Shown here piece after piece: positions 1 through 12,309 of a DNA stretch of 64,000 nucleotides. The DNA is from Pratylenchus scribneri (taxonomy: Eukaryota > Nematoda > Chromadorea > Rhabditida > Pratylenchidae). The notes beneath the pieces were generated by a model. The model was not told the DNA's origin. It did no database searches and saw nothing but the letters and a program-made list of their open reading frames with translations. The translations under genes were made by a program, and so were the position numbers. The first letter of the stretch is position 1; each line of letters begins with the position of its first letter. The stretch lies in assembly GCA_030063045.1 (NCBI GenBank), contig JAQSEB010000109.1:1426001-1490000 (forward strand). The letters run 5' to 3'.

Positions 1-136
1 ATAAAATATAATACAATATCAAAAAATGGAAATTATAATATTAATTTAAAAACCTAATTGAAATTTCTGAAAAAAATTCTGAAATAGAAAATTCCTAAAA
101 AAAGTAACTCTAATTTTAAACAATTTCGTACAACAG

Positions 137-2401
137 GATTAGTAGAGGCGATTCGAATATATTGCAAAATTTCTCAATACTAATGAAACAAGAAAAAGCC
201 GGCGGACTAGTGCTCGAAGATGATAAAGAAAATAAATGTCCAATCGGAGTTGCCACCGAGCCTGGTGGTATAGCCGATTATGGCCTTAAAAAATATGATT
301 GGAATTTGAATAAGCAGGATGAAAAAAAGATGCATTTATTTTTATTTAATCCTAAAGTGAGAAAATAAAAAAATAATGAAAATAGCGAATATTTTAAAAT
401 TATAAATTTTAAAATTGTTTTCACTTTTTCCTATTGGATGTTTCGTTACATAGCGATTCCTCTTGCTCTATCTCTACCCTACCCTATCCAACCCTATACC
501 CTAGCCTGCCAAAAACCTTACCCTATTATGGATTTTTTTTTTCAGTTACTCAAAATTTCTAATTTTCGACTTTTTCCAAATTTTGGCTTAACATCCTATA
601 CATTATACACGAAATAGAAGATAGTACAAATTAAATAAAGTAAAAAAACAAATAATAAATTAGTTTTAAAAAAGGATGGAAATAAAATAAAATATAAAAT
701 AATATTTTTAAAAATTGTCAGATTTTCCGCCACGAATTCAAGCTTTATAATTTAAACATGCATAATAAGGAAACAATTTTTATCGATGCCAAATTGTTTG
801 TACACTCCGATTCATACACAATCAATTTTTTAAATAAGTATGGCATCGTTTTGCACCATCATCAAGACCTTGAGGTGGGTTATTTATTTCCTCATATCAA
901 ATGTTTCAGCAAACTGCCAAAAAATAATAGAATGACAAACATTATCATTTATTTATCAATGGCCATATCTTAGCCCGTAGATATCCAAGAGCTTTAATTT
1001 ATTGCTGGGGAATTCCTAATTCTTAATATATTTATACAATTTTAAAAATGTTAAACCGGCTGGATTATATTTATACGGGTCAAATTGATATTATTAAAAT
1101 TTTATAAATAAAACCGACTATGATGAATCGAATGAATCTTTTAGATTTATTACTTATATTAATCAGAGCAAACCGAAATAAAAATCAGCTTAAATTTTTA
1201 GCATTTATTTATGGATAGTATTGAAATTGCCAGATAAAGTAATAATTGATTTTAGCGGTTTAACGGTTTGTCCTAGACCCCCAAACCCTATACCCAATCG
1301 ATAAATCTAGTCAAGAGGCTTCGATTTGTATATATATGGCTTGGGTTTAACAATTTTAAAATAGTATTGAACCAAAAACAAAAAAATGGTTTAAACAGTT
1401 TAATACCTTTAATTTAATTACCAAAATATGCCAATATATAACATCGATGCACCTTAACGAGATCTATCGAATGGGTATAAGATTTTGGTATCTAGGACAA
1501 ACCACTAAACTGTTAATATCAATTATTTATTTATTTGGCAATTTCAATAATCTATTCGGCATTTTCAATAATTTATTTGGCATTTTAAATATTTCCCATT
1601 ATTTTTTTCAGAAACAGCAAATTGAAACTGGCCAAATGAAAAATGCAAATGATAGGTGAATATAATCATTTTAAGGTTAAAGATATTTTTTTATTTTTAA
1701 AGTTGGGAAAAGCCAACGAAGCAAGTGGCCAAATGTTCTCTCCCACAAGAATCTTTCCATATATTGATCAAGTTTGAGTCACCAGTAATAGAGGTAAAAG
1801 AACATATTTCTACATTTGAAAAAATTTCATAATGATTATTTATTTAGCTGATTTTTTAATTATATCAAAATTATTTATGAATAAATTATTCAAAAAAGTT
1901 CAAAAATAATATTTTTTTATTCAAATTTTGAAATAATTAATTTCGGAAATTTTTGAAAAATTTGAAATTTTTGAAAATGATTTTAAAATTTTTCGAATAA
2001 TACTCAAAAATGTAAATAATTTATTATTTAAGATTTTTTTAATTTTTCTCAAAATAGAAATTTAAAAAATTTTTAACGAATATTTTAGGCCATATTTCAG
2101 AATCTAAAATCAATTAAATCCGCTTGCTCACAATGAAAATATTGTTATTAAACAGGAAATGTATTTTTCATTCGTTTAGGTTCAATTTATTGACACTGAT
2201 ATATATCATCAATACGCGTGGTTCATAGATATAAATATGTTGGCACCAATTGAACAATTGGTAATTGCCGGCGATTTGGAACTTCAATCTGTGATCCAAA
2301 TGAAAAAAGGAGAAATTAAAAAAATCCTCTATCTAAAAGCGAATAAAAAATATGAAGGCGTTCCGAAATTGATTAAACACTACGCCGGTGGGACCAATTG
2401 A
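137..2401 (+). CDS. Galectin-like (beta-galactoside-binding lectin fold) protein, 5' partial
   Basis: Exons: 137-356, 722-874, 1612-1655, 1703-1793, 2180-2401; all phases agree. The last four exons spell a galectin-type domain. A strand pattern SYTINFLNKYGIVLHHH resembles the family's NL...aLHFNPR stretch. KNANDSWEKPTKQ matches the N-S-x-x-x-W-G-x-E sugar-binding stretch and keeps the tryptophan. FHILIKFESPVIEVQF and the run APIEQLVIAGDLELQSV match the closing strands (typically I-x-x-L-x-I-x-G-D-v-x-L-x-x-V). The usual HFNPR is replaced by HHHQD, so sugar specificity may be changed or lost. The first exon (about 73 residues, CPIGVATEPGG in it) is not recognised and may belong to a preceding domain. 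No start codon is seen, so the gene begins left of the window. Galectins bind beta-galactosides and in nematodes are often secreted. The fold call is inferred from pattern, not from a search. Confidence 0.75.
425..540. repeat. CCCTA-rich stretch in galectin intron 1
   Basis: Loose repeats of CTACCCTACCCTATCC and relatives lie after a GGATGTTTCGTTACATAG block. The same block recurs near 33958-33976. It resembles the telomere-like cores of palindromic elements elsewhere in the window and is probably a decayed element. Confidence 0.5.
1252..1520. mobile_element. Palindromic MITE, GACGCGTCTCGA superfamily, in galectin intron 2
   Basis: The left arm has GGTTTGTCCTAGACCCCC, then CCCTATACCCAATCGATA and TCAAGAGGCTTCGAT. 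The right arm is its imperfect reverse complement: ATCGATGCACCTTAACGAG, CTATCGAATGGGTATAAG, CTAGGACAAACC. Each arm is about 75 bp. The same arm type recurs nested at 49070-49320. Confidence 0.75.
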
Positions 2402-2472
2402 ATGAGAAGAGCGAGAATTGCAGAAAAGAGAAAAGCATTTTTATTCATGGGATTCATTTTTTAATGTGCTAT

Positions 2473-2932
2473 GGGCAATTCGCAATTCCACAATTAGTAT
2501 AAATAAAAAATTACTTTAACTTAAAAATAAATATATATCAAGCGTTCGATATTTAGTACTCGGTAGATTTTGAGGGTACTGAAGAACTAAATAGTTTTTT
2601 TGATTTTGCCAAGTCTTGCGCGGCTTGGCCTTAACTTATGGCCAAGCTACTTAGGGCCTTAACCAACTGAAAAATCATTAGTATCCATGTATTCAACACC
2701 TTCGATTACTTTAAAATTGACATTTCCAACATCAAAATCCAGCATCATCAAACTTGGCCATAAGTTATGGCTTAGCCGATCGAGACTTGGCCAAATCAAA
2801 AACCATTTAGCTAGTCATCTTCAGCAGCATTCTTAGAAAATACCCAGCACAAAAATTCAACCATGTGATATATATTTACATATTTTTAAGTTAAAGTAAA
2901 TTTTTTTCTTAGTACCATTGTGGAATCGCCCA
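2473..2932. mobile_element. Palindromic MITE with long imperfect TIRs
   Basis: Outer ends GGGCAATT...ATTCCACAA and TTGTGGAATCGCCC are inverted copies. Further in, TTACTTTAACTTAAAAA pairs with TTTTTAAGTTAAAGTAA, and CTTGGCC...TTATGGCCAAG pairs with a matching run near 2755-2800. There is no coding capacity. It lies just 3' of the galectin-like gene. Confidence 0.75.
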
Positions 2933-4217
2933 TATTTGTACTAGTCTTTGTCTTTTGTGGAATCGACATCGCACGATTTTTTATATTTCGGTTTTAAAAG
3001 ACAAAAATTCTTCGTTTTTTAATTGATAAAATTCCATTGTTAAAAGTAAAATTTTCATTATTTGTTTGCCAACAATAATAATGAAAATTGTTCAATTTGG
3101 GTTTTTAATTCACAATGAGAATGTGATATGGAGTAATGATTGGTGCAGAGGATGTGAAAAATAATATCTTTTAAAGAATATTTATTTATACGAATGCAGT
3201 CAAGGGATTAAATTAAACAACATTTTCTTTTATTATTTATAATTTTTTTTATTTGGTTTACTGACGAACAATTGAATAAAAGAAAAGACTAACACAAGAA
3301 TTTCCAAACTTTTTTGGCTATAAATATAATGACTTGATCCTTGATAACCCATTTTCAATTTTATGGGAACATCTTCCTATTCCACGCTTCATATTGTTGT
3401 CGATATTATCTTGTTTATTTTGCAGCCAACTCGTCTGAAATTGTGAAATTCATTGATATTCTTTAAAATTGAATAAGCGAAAGAATATTGCTATTTCATT
3501 CTTTAGATTCGAATAGAAATAAATAGTCCAAATATGAATTGAATTTGAATAGTATTATGTCATAAATTCCATATTAAATTAATTTTATTTTTCATAATGT
3601 GCACATTATTGAACCAAATTTGCATATATTAAAATATTTTTTTCCATTATTTATCTAAAGTCTTTACTCTTTAATTATAAATGCTTCCATATTCCCATGA
3701 CGACTGAAACCGATAAAAAAGTATATAAATAATCCTTAATTTTTTTAAAAGATTCATAAATTATTTCGCTTTACTTTGTTTATAGAAGTCAACTTCTTTA
3801 TCCTGAAAATCAAAATTATCTGCATGCTATTTTAATTGACAAAATAATAATACAATTATTTTTATATAATTAAATCCTTATTAAATAATATTTCAAGGTT
3901 AAAAATCGAAATTTGACAAGCTTCAAATTAAGAATAAAATTAAGTTTTTTTTTAATTATTATAATGAAATGTTATCTAAAATTATTTTGACTTATAGTTT
4001 ATTGCTTGCAGAATTATTTCTGCTTTTAAATGCCGATACCAATTATTTTACTATTCCGAGAGTGGCTGTCGCTCCCTTCATCTCGACCATTTTTATCGAT
4101 TTTTAGTGTGGGAAAAAGCCAAAATTCTCCTATTTTCCTTTTTTCAAAATTATATCCAAATAAGAAAAATATATTTGACAATATTTTTTCCCATAAAGCA
4201 TTAAAATAATATGTAAT
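2933..4217. other. AT-rich intergenic stretch
   Basis: No exon with convincing phase or homology was seen on either strand. It contains long A/T runs and the presumptive upstream region of the nuclear receptor gene. Confidence 0.5.
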
Positions 4218-7200
4218 ATGCAAAATTCATTTGAAATGGAAATGGAATATTGCTCCAAGAATAATTCATCAAATTCCAATGCCATTGCCACCAAACGAAC
4301 ATTAAAAAATTGCCTCATTTGTGGAAATTTTTGCAAATTCAAATTTTACAATGCACAAAGTTGTGAAGGTGAAAATTTAAATTTAAAAAAAATATTTATT
4401 TAATTGAATTTAGGTTGCAAACAATTCTTTCGCCGAATTATTGTCAAACAGGTTGAATTTTTTTGCCCAATTGATGGAAAATGTGACTTCATGAAAAGTA
4501 TGGCAAAAATAAATTATTGAGAATAATGATTAATTAAAGATAAATGCCGTGGATGTCGACTGGACAAATGCCTTCAAATGGGAATGAAGCCAATAAATGT
4601 TCAAATGGAGAGGACCGAATTTTTTGATGATTTTTTGGAGAGGCTTGAACAAAGGAGGAAAAATATTTTGGCGATAAAAACAGTCGAAAATGTTCAAAAA
4701 ATGGTTGAAAAATAAACAATAAAAAATATTAGGATTGTTCAAAATCGTTTTTAAACCGGTTTTCGGTTTCAGTTTTGTCCGGTTTTGGAATCTTGATTTC
4801 GGTTTTTAAAATTTCCTCGGTTTCTGTTCAGTTAATCGACTTTTAACAACCCTAAAAATATTCATTTTAAAATCATAGAAAGCAAATAACGACGAGTTGG
4901 ACAGGAACTATTGCGGTAAAATTGTGATTCGACCAATTGCCAACATTTTCGATTGGGTATTTTTAAATTTAATTACATAATTTTATTATAAAAATATTTT
5001 ATTTAGGAATCTTTTGGTTATTTTTGTCATTTAATTTCGGCCCACAATCGAATATGGGGCCAATTTATTGATATTCCCGATGAATATTTGAACAAATTTA
5101 GTGCAATTGAAGAAATTATTGAAGGAAATGAAAGCATCCTTTCCCAATCATTTCCATCGGTAAATTTAAATAAAAATACGAAATATTTAATTTGATGAAA
5201 AAACTGATTGAAATCATTGAAAAGAGAATATTTCTACATTTCAGTGGTTTTTTTATTAGATTTCTAGGCTTATAGCGCTATATCAAACCAATAAATCTCG
5301 AAGAGAGACTCTTTTTATAATGATTGGCTTATAACAATTTCTAACTTAGTATTGAATGAGAATAAAATAAATGGTTTTGACGGTTTTAAACCATTTAATT
5401 TTGAACAAACCATGATAAGTTTTATACTATCGATAATTTTGACCAACACTATCCAATTGGGTATCTCTGGTTTATGAATATAAACATTTAAGATTTAACC
5501 ATTATAATTATTTTGGCAATTATATATGTCCTTTTTCGATAATTTTATTAAGTATTCTCTTCGGCAATTTCAATGTTTTTTCGGAAAATAAAATACTGTC
5601 CCTAAAAAATAAAATAATTCCTCATCAGATTCAGAATAATAATACAAAATGGAATAAAATGTTCGATGATGTTGGAACACTCGAAAAGAATTTTGTGGTT
5701 TCTCATCCACAAATGCGCAGAGCACATGCCATTTTCATGCTATTGATGGTTGGCATTTTGAAGGCAATGCCGGCATTCAAAAAAATTACATTCCAAGACA
5801 AGGTATGCAATGAATAAATTCTAAAAAATATAAAGAGAAGTAAAGAAAAAATGATGAATTTTGCACAGAAAAATTTTCATATCGAAGTTTAAGATTTTTA
5901 TGGCCATAAAATTTTGGCCAAATAAATAGTGCTGGACAGAGTTGGTTACGGTTTGAGAAAATCGATGAAACTTAAAACCAAAATTGGGAAGCTTAAAGTA
6001 AACAAAAATAAGAAAAACAGAAACCGAAAATTGATATTTTTCAAAAATCGAAAACCGATTTTTCACACCGACAAGTTCAAAAACCCATTATGTCAAACCT
6101 TATAAATCAGACATCTTTAAAATTACTATTATCCGAGAGTTCTTTAATCAAAGCTAACTCTGAAAATAATATTCTACCCCAACACTTTGCTATAACTAAA
6201 TTTTATGGCTCAAAAATTTTGGAATTTCGGCAAGAAAATTTTTCTTGAAATTCAATAATTTTTCTTGAAATTCAATAATTTTTTCTGTAATTTAATATTA
6301 AATTAGTTGATATTGGCGCGCGAAATTGGCCATTCAATAAATCATTTTATTTTGGCATATAATTCCGCCAAAATGGGTTTAACTGAAATGGTGGCCCCAC
6401 CTGGTTCATTGGCCACGAAAATTGTTTGCACCTACAAAAATGATCCAAAGTAATTAATTACAAAATATTATTAAAGTTCAATCATTTCTATTAGAATTCT
6501 TCATTTAACAAAAAAAGCTTTTGGCAGTCCTGTGGAGGCATTCCATCAAATTCCAATGCTAGAGCAGGAAGAATGTGCATTACTCTTGGCTATTTTATAT
6601 TCAAATCCGAGTAAAAATTTTTAAAATTAAAAAATTGGAGCCTAAAAAATAATGAATTTTTATGTTTGGTCTATTTTTTAGTTCCGTCGAAAATTATTCA
6701 TTTATGACCATTTTTGGTTAAAATTTTTCCAGGTTGTACTTTTTTTTTGGCGTTATTTTTATACCAAAATGAAGATATAGAAATTGATAAAAAAAATATT
6801 AATTAAAATGGTATTCGAGGAATTTTCAAAAACCGTAACAATGGAATTTACAAAAATTCAAGCCTAGGAATTTTCAAAAACCGGAACTTAAGTATTTTCA
6901 AATAACGAAACTTAGGTTTTTTCAAAAACCAAATTAAAAAATTTTAAAATTTTCAAAAATCTAAACCTAAGCATTTTCAAAATCGAAATATGGGAATTTA
7001 CAAAAACAGAAACCGTGATTTGCAAACTCGCTGAAAATGAAACCGAAAACCTCTTTTTAAAATCGAATTTTAGCAACTCCAGTTTAAAAAATAATAAAAA
7101 AAAAACTAAATTTAGCAATTAGTGGCCTCTCCGAGTGCGCAAAATATGTGCTTGAAGAGGAGCAAACCAAATATTCACGTCTTCTTATTAAATATCTTCA

Positions 7201-7381
7201 AATGAAATTAGGGCCCGAGAAGGGGGCAAGGCGATATGCAGAATGCATACAATTGAGTGCCAGTGCAATCAAAGGAGTTCAAAATTTTAATTTATTGCAA
7301 ACCTACATTGAGGTTTTCAAATCGGGTGAAGATTGCCATGCTGAAGTGCAGCCAGAATGCTTGAAAATACTCCTTCCATAA
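4218..7381 (+). CDS. Nuclear hormone receptor (nematode NHR family)
   Basis: Nine exons give 442 residues: 4218-4368, 4414-4497, 4540-4703, 4879-4956, 5007-5159, 5629-5802, 6307-6449, 6495-6610, 7116-7381; every junction is phase-consistent. The DNA-binding domain starts near residue 32 (CLICG): C-x2-C-x13-C-x2-C, then the P-box CEGCKQFFRR. Finger 2 (CPIDGKCDFMKNKCRGCRLDKC spread over exons 2-3) has only six residues between its second and third cysteines, where nine is usual. The C-terminal part reads as an alpha-helical ligand-binding domain (for example VVSHPQMRRAHAIFMLLM, PMLEQEECALLLAILYS) ending at a plausible stop. NHRs are ligand-regulated transcription factors acting in the nucleus; this type is hugely expanded in nematodes. 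Introns 3, 6 and 8 carry decayed CGGTTT/CAAAAACCG repeats. Confidence 0.93.
6620..7090. repeat. Degenerate CAAAAACCG-type repeats in NHR intron 8
   Basis: Units such as GGAATTTTCAAAAACCG recur about every 25-40 bp with much decay. Related CGGTTTC/AAACCG runs occur in introns 3 (4745-4830) and 6 (5940-6070), and near 32310-32365. Confidence 0.6.
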
Positions 7382-9402
7382 TTTATGAAGCACATATTTT
7401 AAATTTAATTGTTATTTTTAAAAATTGATAAATTATAAATTTTATTTTTTTTTATTTTATATTATTTGGTATAAAAAAAATATATATAAAATAAAAAAAA
7501 CAGGAAAGATTTAGATTTATATTTTAACTAAAATTTTTTTTTTAATGGTGTGTATCTCAATTAATACTTCTATGCCCAATTCAGATATTTCATAAATATT
7601 AATTATACCATAAATTTTAATTCCTCATTCACTTTTCTATGTAATAATTCCCACATTTTTGGAGAGATTGAAAAATAATTCACTTGCTATTTCATATCTT
7701 AACAATGCACTCTATGAAAAATAATTCTCTATGGAGTATTAAAAATGGATTGATACAAATTTTTCTATAAGATTTTATAAATTATTTTTAAAAGGAATGA
7801 AACCAACGATTAAATTTTTTGAATTCAGCGGTTCTATCGTCGGCCCTGTTTCTATAAAAATATTTTATTAAAGCGAATTAAGCGGCATCTGACCCTGTAG
7901 GTGACAAACTCCATTTATATCAAAAATTTCAAATATTGGAAAATATTTGCGAGCGATTTTAATTCCATCTTTTCACATATATATATTTAATTTGCACATT
8001 CTTACTTTTATTTTAGTTCATAATTATAATACAATTATTATTTATACATATGTTTGATTACCCATCCAATGGAAAATTAATATTGAAACAAATTAGAAGT
8101 AGCAAAAATAAATGAAGAAATTGTTGTAAACAATTCATATTTTATAAGAAATATCTGAAAAAAGTAAAATTATTATAAATTTTGGTAATAGTGTAGTTCG
8201 TAGGCCCCCTTTTTTTCATAAAGAATTTTTTTATTATATATTTTGTTCAAAACATTTATTTAGGGGGTTTTAAATGATGGGGAATACGAATTTGGCATTT
8301 ATTTTTTATTATTGAAAATTTATTTTAATTGTTTCTTTGCAGACTATGGAAAATTTCACAAAATTGAAAAAAGAAATATGTTTAGAGCAATTGAATTAAT
8401 TAGGATGGAAATTTGGAAGAAGGAAGAATTGTAGCTGAAAATGATGTTGTCCTTTAGTACGAATAAAATGAGAGATCACTCAATATCAATAATCACTAAA
8501 TGATATAGTGGATGTTGGAGAGTGAAGAGTGAACCCATTGGATGAGGCCGAAAATCGAAGAAATTGGATGCTGGGTTGTTATTAAATTTTGAATGAGTTC
8601 TAAGAAAAAGAATGGTGATCCAATTCTAGATGGGCACGACTGAACTTTAGTACGAATAAAACGTGAGATCTCTCAATAAAAACAAAATAATATCCATTAA
8701 TTTGTTGTTTGTAGAAGAGCGAAATGGCCTAATTGAAAGAGAATTTCAATAGTGGGAATAGAAAAAGAGAAGGAAAAGAAAAGGATTTGAAATTATTGGA
8801 TGATCCAACCTTTCGTTTCTGTTATTGTTCTACTATTCGTTCGAAATGGGATAATTGATCATTCATCTTGGGGAAAAATCTAGAGCCCTTGGTTCCATTG
8901 AAGAGAAGTTGCTGCTGGGCAATGGCAGAGAAATTGATGGATATAGAGCATGAAAAATGGCCATAATATCGGGGACTAATTCGATTATTTAAATGGATGT
9001 GAAGAAGAGTGAATTCATTTATAATTTTAATTTTTAAAATATTAAATTCCTAAAATCTTTTTCATATTTGAATTAAAAAAGAATTTCTTCATCAAATTTT
9101 AAAGATTAAAATCACTCATCTTCCATATTTATTCAATTTTCTCAAAAAATATCTAAATGACCATTATTTCCCGTTATTCTTTTCAGTATAATCAGAATTA
9201 TTGTCACTTGTCAGAATATAATTAAAACTATAAGAAATAAGTTTTTACTCAAAAAAATTAGAAATCAGAATTTTTAGAAAAAGACATTGCATTTTTTGAC
9301 AAAATTTCAAATTTTTTTTTAAATTGCCTAATTTGAAGAATGTTTTTTCAATGATTTAATAGAATTATAGAATCCAATGAATAATTTTTAAAAAATAGAA
9401 GC
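7382..9402. repeat. Intergenic region with repeat fragments
   Basis: About 8185-8330 matches one arm of the 40815-41412 palindromic element (GGTAATA-TGT-GTTC and later GATGGGGAATACGAATTTGG). Two direct copies of TTTAGTACGAATAAAA followed by GAGATC-CTCAATA lie at about 8453 and 8646. No credible gene was seen. Confidence 0.55.
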
Positions 9403-12309
9403 ATGTCAAGAACAATTCGTCCATTTTTCTTCTTTATTTTTGTAATATTCTACTTCTTCCATTCCGATTTGTTTCAATTTGCCATTGGCTCACAAACTTC
9501 CATCCAATTGGCTGATCATTACGGTGCCCATATTCTATCTTTGACCGATGCCGCCGAATTCATCGAATTTTTATTGATGGATTTTAAAATTGTAAAAATA
9601 GAATTAAATTAATAAATTAATTATTATTAAAGGAAAATCAATGGAATGTTCAAATGTTGGAGAGGAAACGATTCTGGGAATGTGCAAAGGGAAAATTGGT
9701 TGTACTTGACAAGGACAAAACAAATCAGAATCCAAATGAACACAGAATTGAATGGCCTAAATTTTCAAAACAACTTTGCAAGAACATTTATTTACTTTTA
9801 TCCATTGTCGATATTGAATTAATAATGTTTAGCGCCGATTTGAATCAAGCCGTCAAAAACCAATTCTTTTTGGATTTTTTCCATTTTAATGAACGAAAAG
9901 TGACCGATGTGATCACTTTGAATTTCAAATTGTCCAGACTATATGCATTGGGCCGCATTTTGACTACACATTTTTTGAAATTGACAAGCAAAATTGAGGA
10001 AAGAGATGAATTGAAATTGGATGGAAAAATTGTTGATCAAAGTGCATATTTGAAAAGATTGCAATATTTCACAAGGCAAACTGTATCACTTTTGGTTTGG
10101 ATGAGGACACATGAAAAATTCAAGTTATCGGAAAAGCATGGATTTTGGTGGTGGATGAAAAATTCAGAAAAAAATGTTTTTGAAAAATTTGAAGAAGAAA
10201 TGGCAAAAAAAGAGGGTGGCATATTCCAATGGTTTCATGATCAAACAGAAAGGTTAATTGTTAGCCAATTTTGTTAGTATATGGAGATAAATTCTTTTGT
10301 GCATGAAAATGAAAGAACCCTTTGAGCTTTGGCTAATAATTGATGCTGGGATTTCATTTGATAATTAATTTATTTGAGGGAAAAAAGGAAAACCTTTTTT
10401 ACTCCATTTTTAATTTTTACTCAAAGTAATTTTTGAGAAATTAGTTTTAGACCTTGCAAAAATTATTGTAGATCTTAACGATACGCATTGAATCGTAAAT
10501 TAGTTAACAAATTTAAGCCTAAAATTATAGTTTTTAAAACAAAAAAAGGAAATATGGATTAAATGATTAAACTCTTTCATAAATTAAACTAAGAAATGAA
10601 TATGACTAAAGGCACCTCGATGAGATATACAAATTATTATTAGTTTTTTAGTGTCTAAAATCGGTTTCTGATATTAGAGGTAAAAAAAACGTTTGAGAAT
10701 AAAAAAATAAAATGGTAAATTTTTTGCAATGGATAAATAAGATTTATTTTAAATATTAATTGATTGTATTTAATTTTTCAATTTGACGATTAAAAGAATT
10801 CCTATAAAAAATTAAGGATGGAATTTCAAAATGTTTATGAAAAAATGGAACAAGATGATCAGGATGTGGCAATTGAGAAAGATGAAGATGAAGATAAAAG
10901 AGATTTTTTCATGAAATTATTCAATTTTGGGGATAATTCTGAGCCGGGAATGAATAATTTATTCAATCAGCCGCCTTGGTGCCTCTCTCGGGTTCATCAA
11001 AAAGTGGCCATTTTTAGTCAAATCGAGAAAAAGAAAATTGGTATTGAGGAAAAAGCACATCATCAAGGGGAAATTAAACGGCAAAAAAGAATGAATGGAA
11101 ATAATGGAAATGGCCAACAACAACAATATCGGAATGGAGACATTGAGGAACCGAAACGATGGAAATTGAAAGGTTTGTTTATTTATTTTATATTATTTTT
11201 AATCTCTATAAATAAAATAATATTTTTTAAATTTTTTTTAGTGAAATTCTAGGATTCTTTGAATTTCGAAATCCCTAATGGAAACCAGAAAAATAAAGTA
11301 TCAGAATCTTATCATTGACACCAAATAGAAATGCAATAATAATATTAAAATTTTATTATTTAATATTTAGATAAAGAAGAAAAGGTTGCCGAAGACCAAA
11401 AATTGGAAAATCCAAAAATGAAATTCACTGAAATTGAAGTGAGAGAATTTTTGAAATTGATGCATTCAGAAGATTTTGAAGATATCATAAAAAATACTGG
11501 GAAATTTGCCATAAAACAATTTATAAAAAAGAGCTATAAAAATTTGATAAAATTGTTTATAAGCGAAAAAATATTGAAAGCGGCAAATATTCTTTTGGGC
11601 AAAGTTTATCTAAAATAATACATAATTTAATTAAATATTTGTTTTATGTAGATTGAAAAAATGATGGAGGAAATGAGCATGTTACTCATTCAGAACACGG
11701 GAGTGGAATGTCCAATCCAATTTTACGATGAAAGTTTTAGTGTTGAGGAAGAGAATTTATTTGGATTGGCCGTTTTCTACAAATTTGGAATTTATTTAAT
11801 TAATTCAATTATAGAGAAGAAAAAGAGTTTGCCGGCAACCACTTCAAATGATGCAGGTATTTAATTTTTGTTTTATTTAAATGAAATATATGTTTGATTA
11901 AATAGGACAAAAAGCATTTAAAAATGGAAAACGAAAGAAGAGACAAATTCGTCAAATTGTGGGAAAGGGAATTGCATTTATAAAAAATTTATTCCATCGA
12001 AATTGGGGTAAAAAAGAAAAGACAATAAAATGGCACAATTTCAAATTGTTGCATGAATTATTCAAAAAGAGATTAGAAGATTTGATGAAAATAATTGGTA
12101 AAAATAAAAAATTGGAAATGTTCATAATTGAAGATAAAAATGAAGGAGAAGAAGAAGGTCAACAACAAAATATTAATAAAGAGAAAAAGCCAAAACAAAC
12201 AACACTGAATTCCGAAACTAAAACTAACGATCAGCTGGAGGAAATTTTCCATTTTAGAGAGCAATTTGAAATTGAAATTGATGAACATCATGTTGATGAA
12301 ATGGATTAA
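9403..12309 (+). CDS. Secreted charged protein, unknown family (possibly two genes)
   Basis: Exons: 9403-9591, 9633-10252, 10817-11172, 11371-11603, 11652-11856, 11906-12309; 668 residues, all phases fit. The start gives a strong signal peptide (hydrophobic FFFFIFVIFYFF, residues 8-19). The middle is helical, with aromatic patches (HGFWWWMK). The second half is acidic then basic (EKDEDEDKRDFF near its start, RKKRQIRQIVGKG later) and ends in Gln/Glu-rich sequence. I recognise no domain. Alternative model: two genes. Exon 2 can read on to a stop at 10277 (277-residue secreted protein) and a second ORF could start at ATG 10818 (398 residues). The single model is favoured because donor AG|GTTAAT at 10253 and acceptor AAG|G at 10816 agree in phase and the read-through tail is only eight codons. 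It could be a host-directed secreted protein; that is speculation. Confidence 0.6.
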
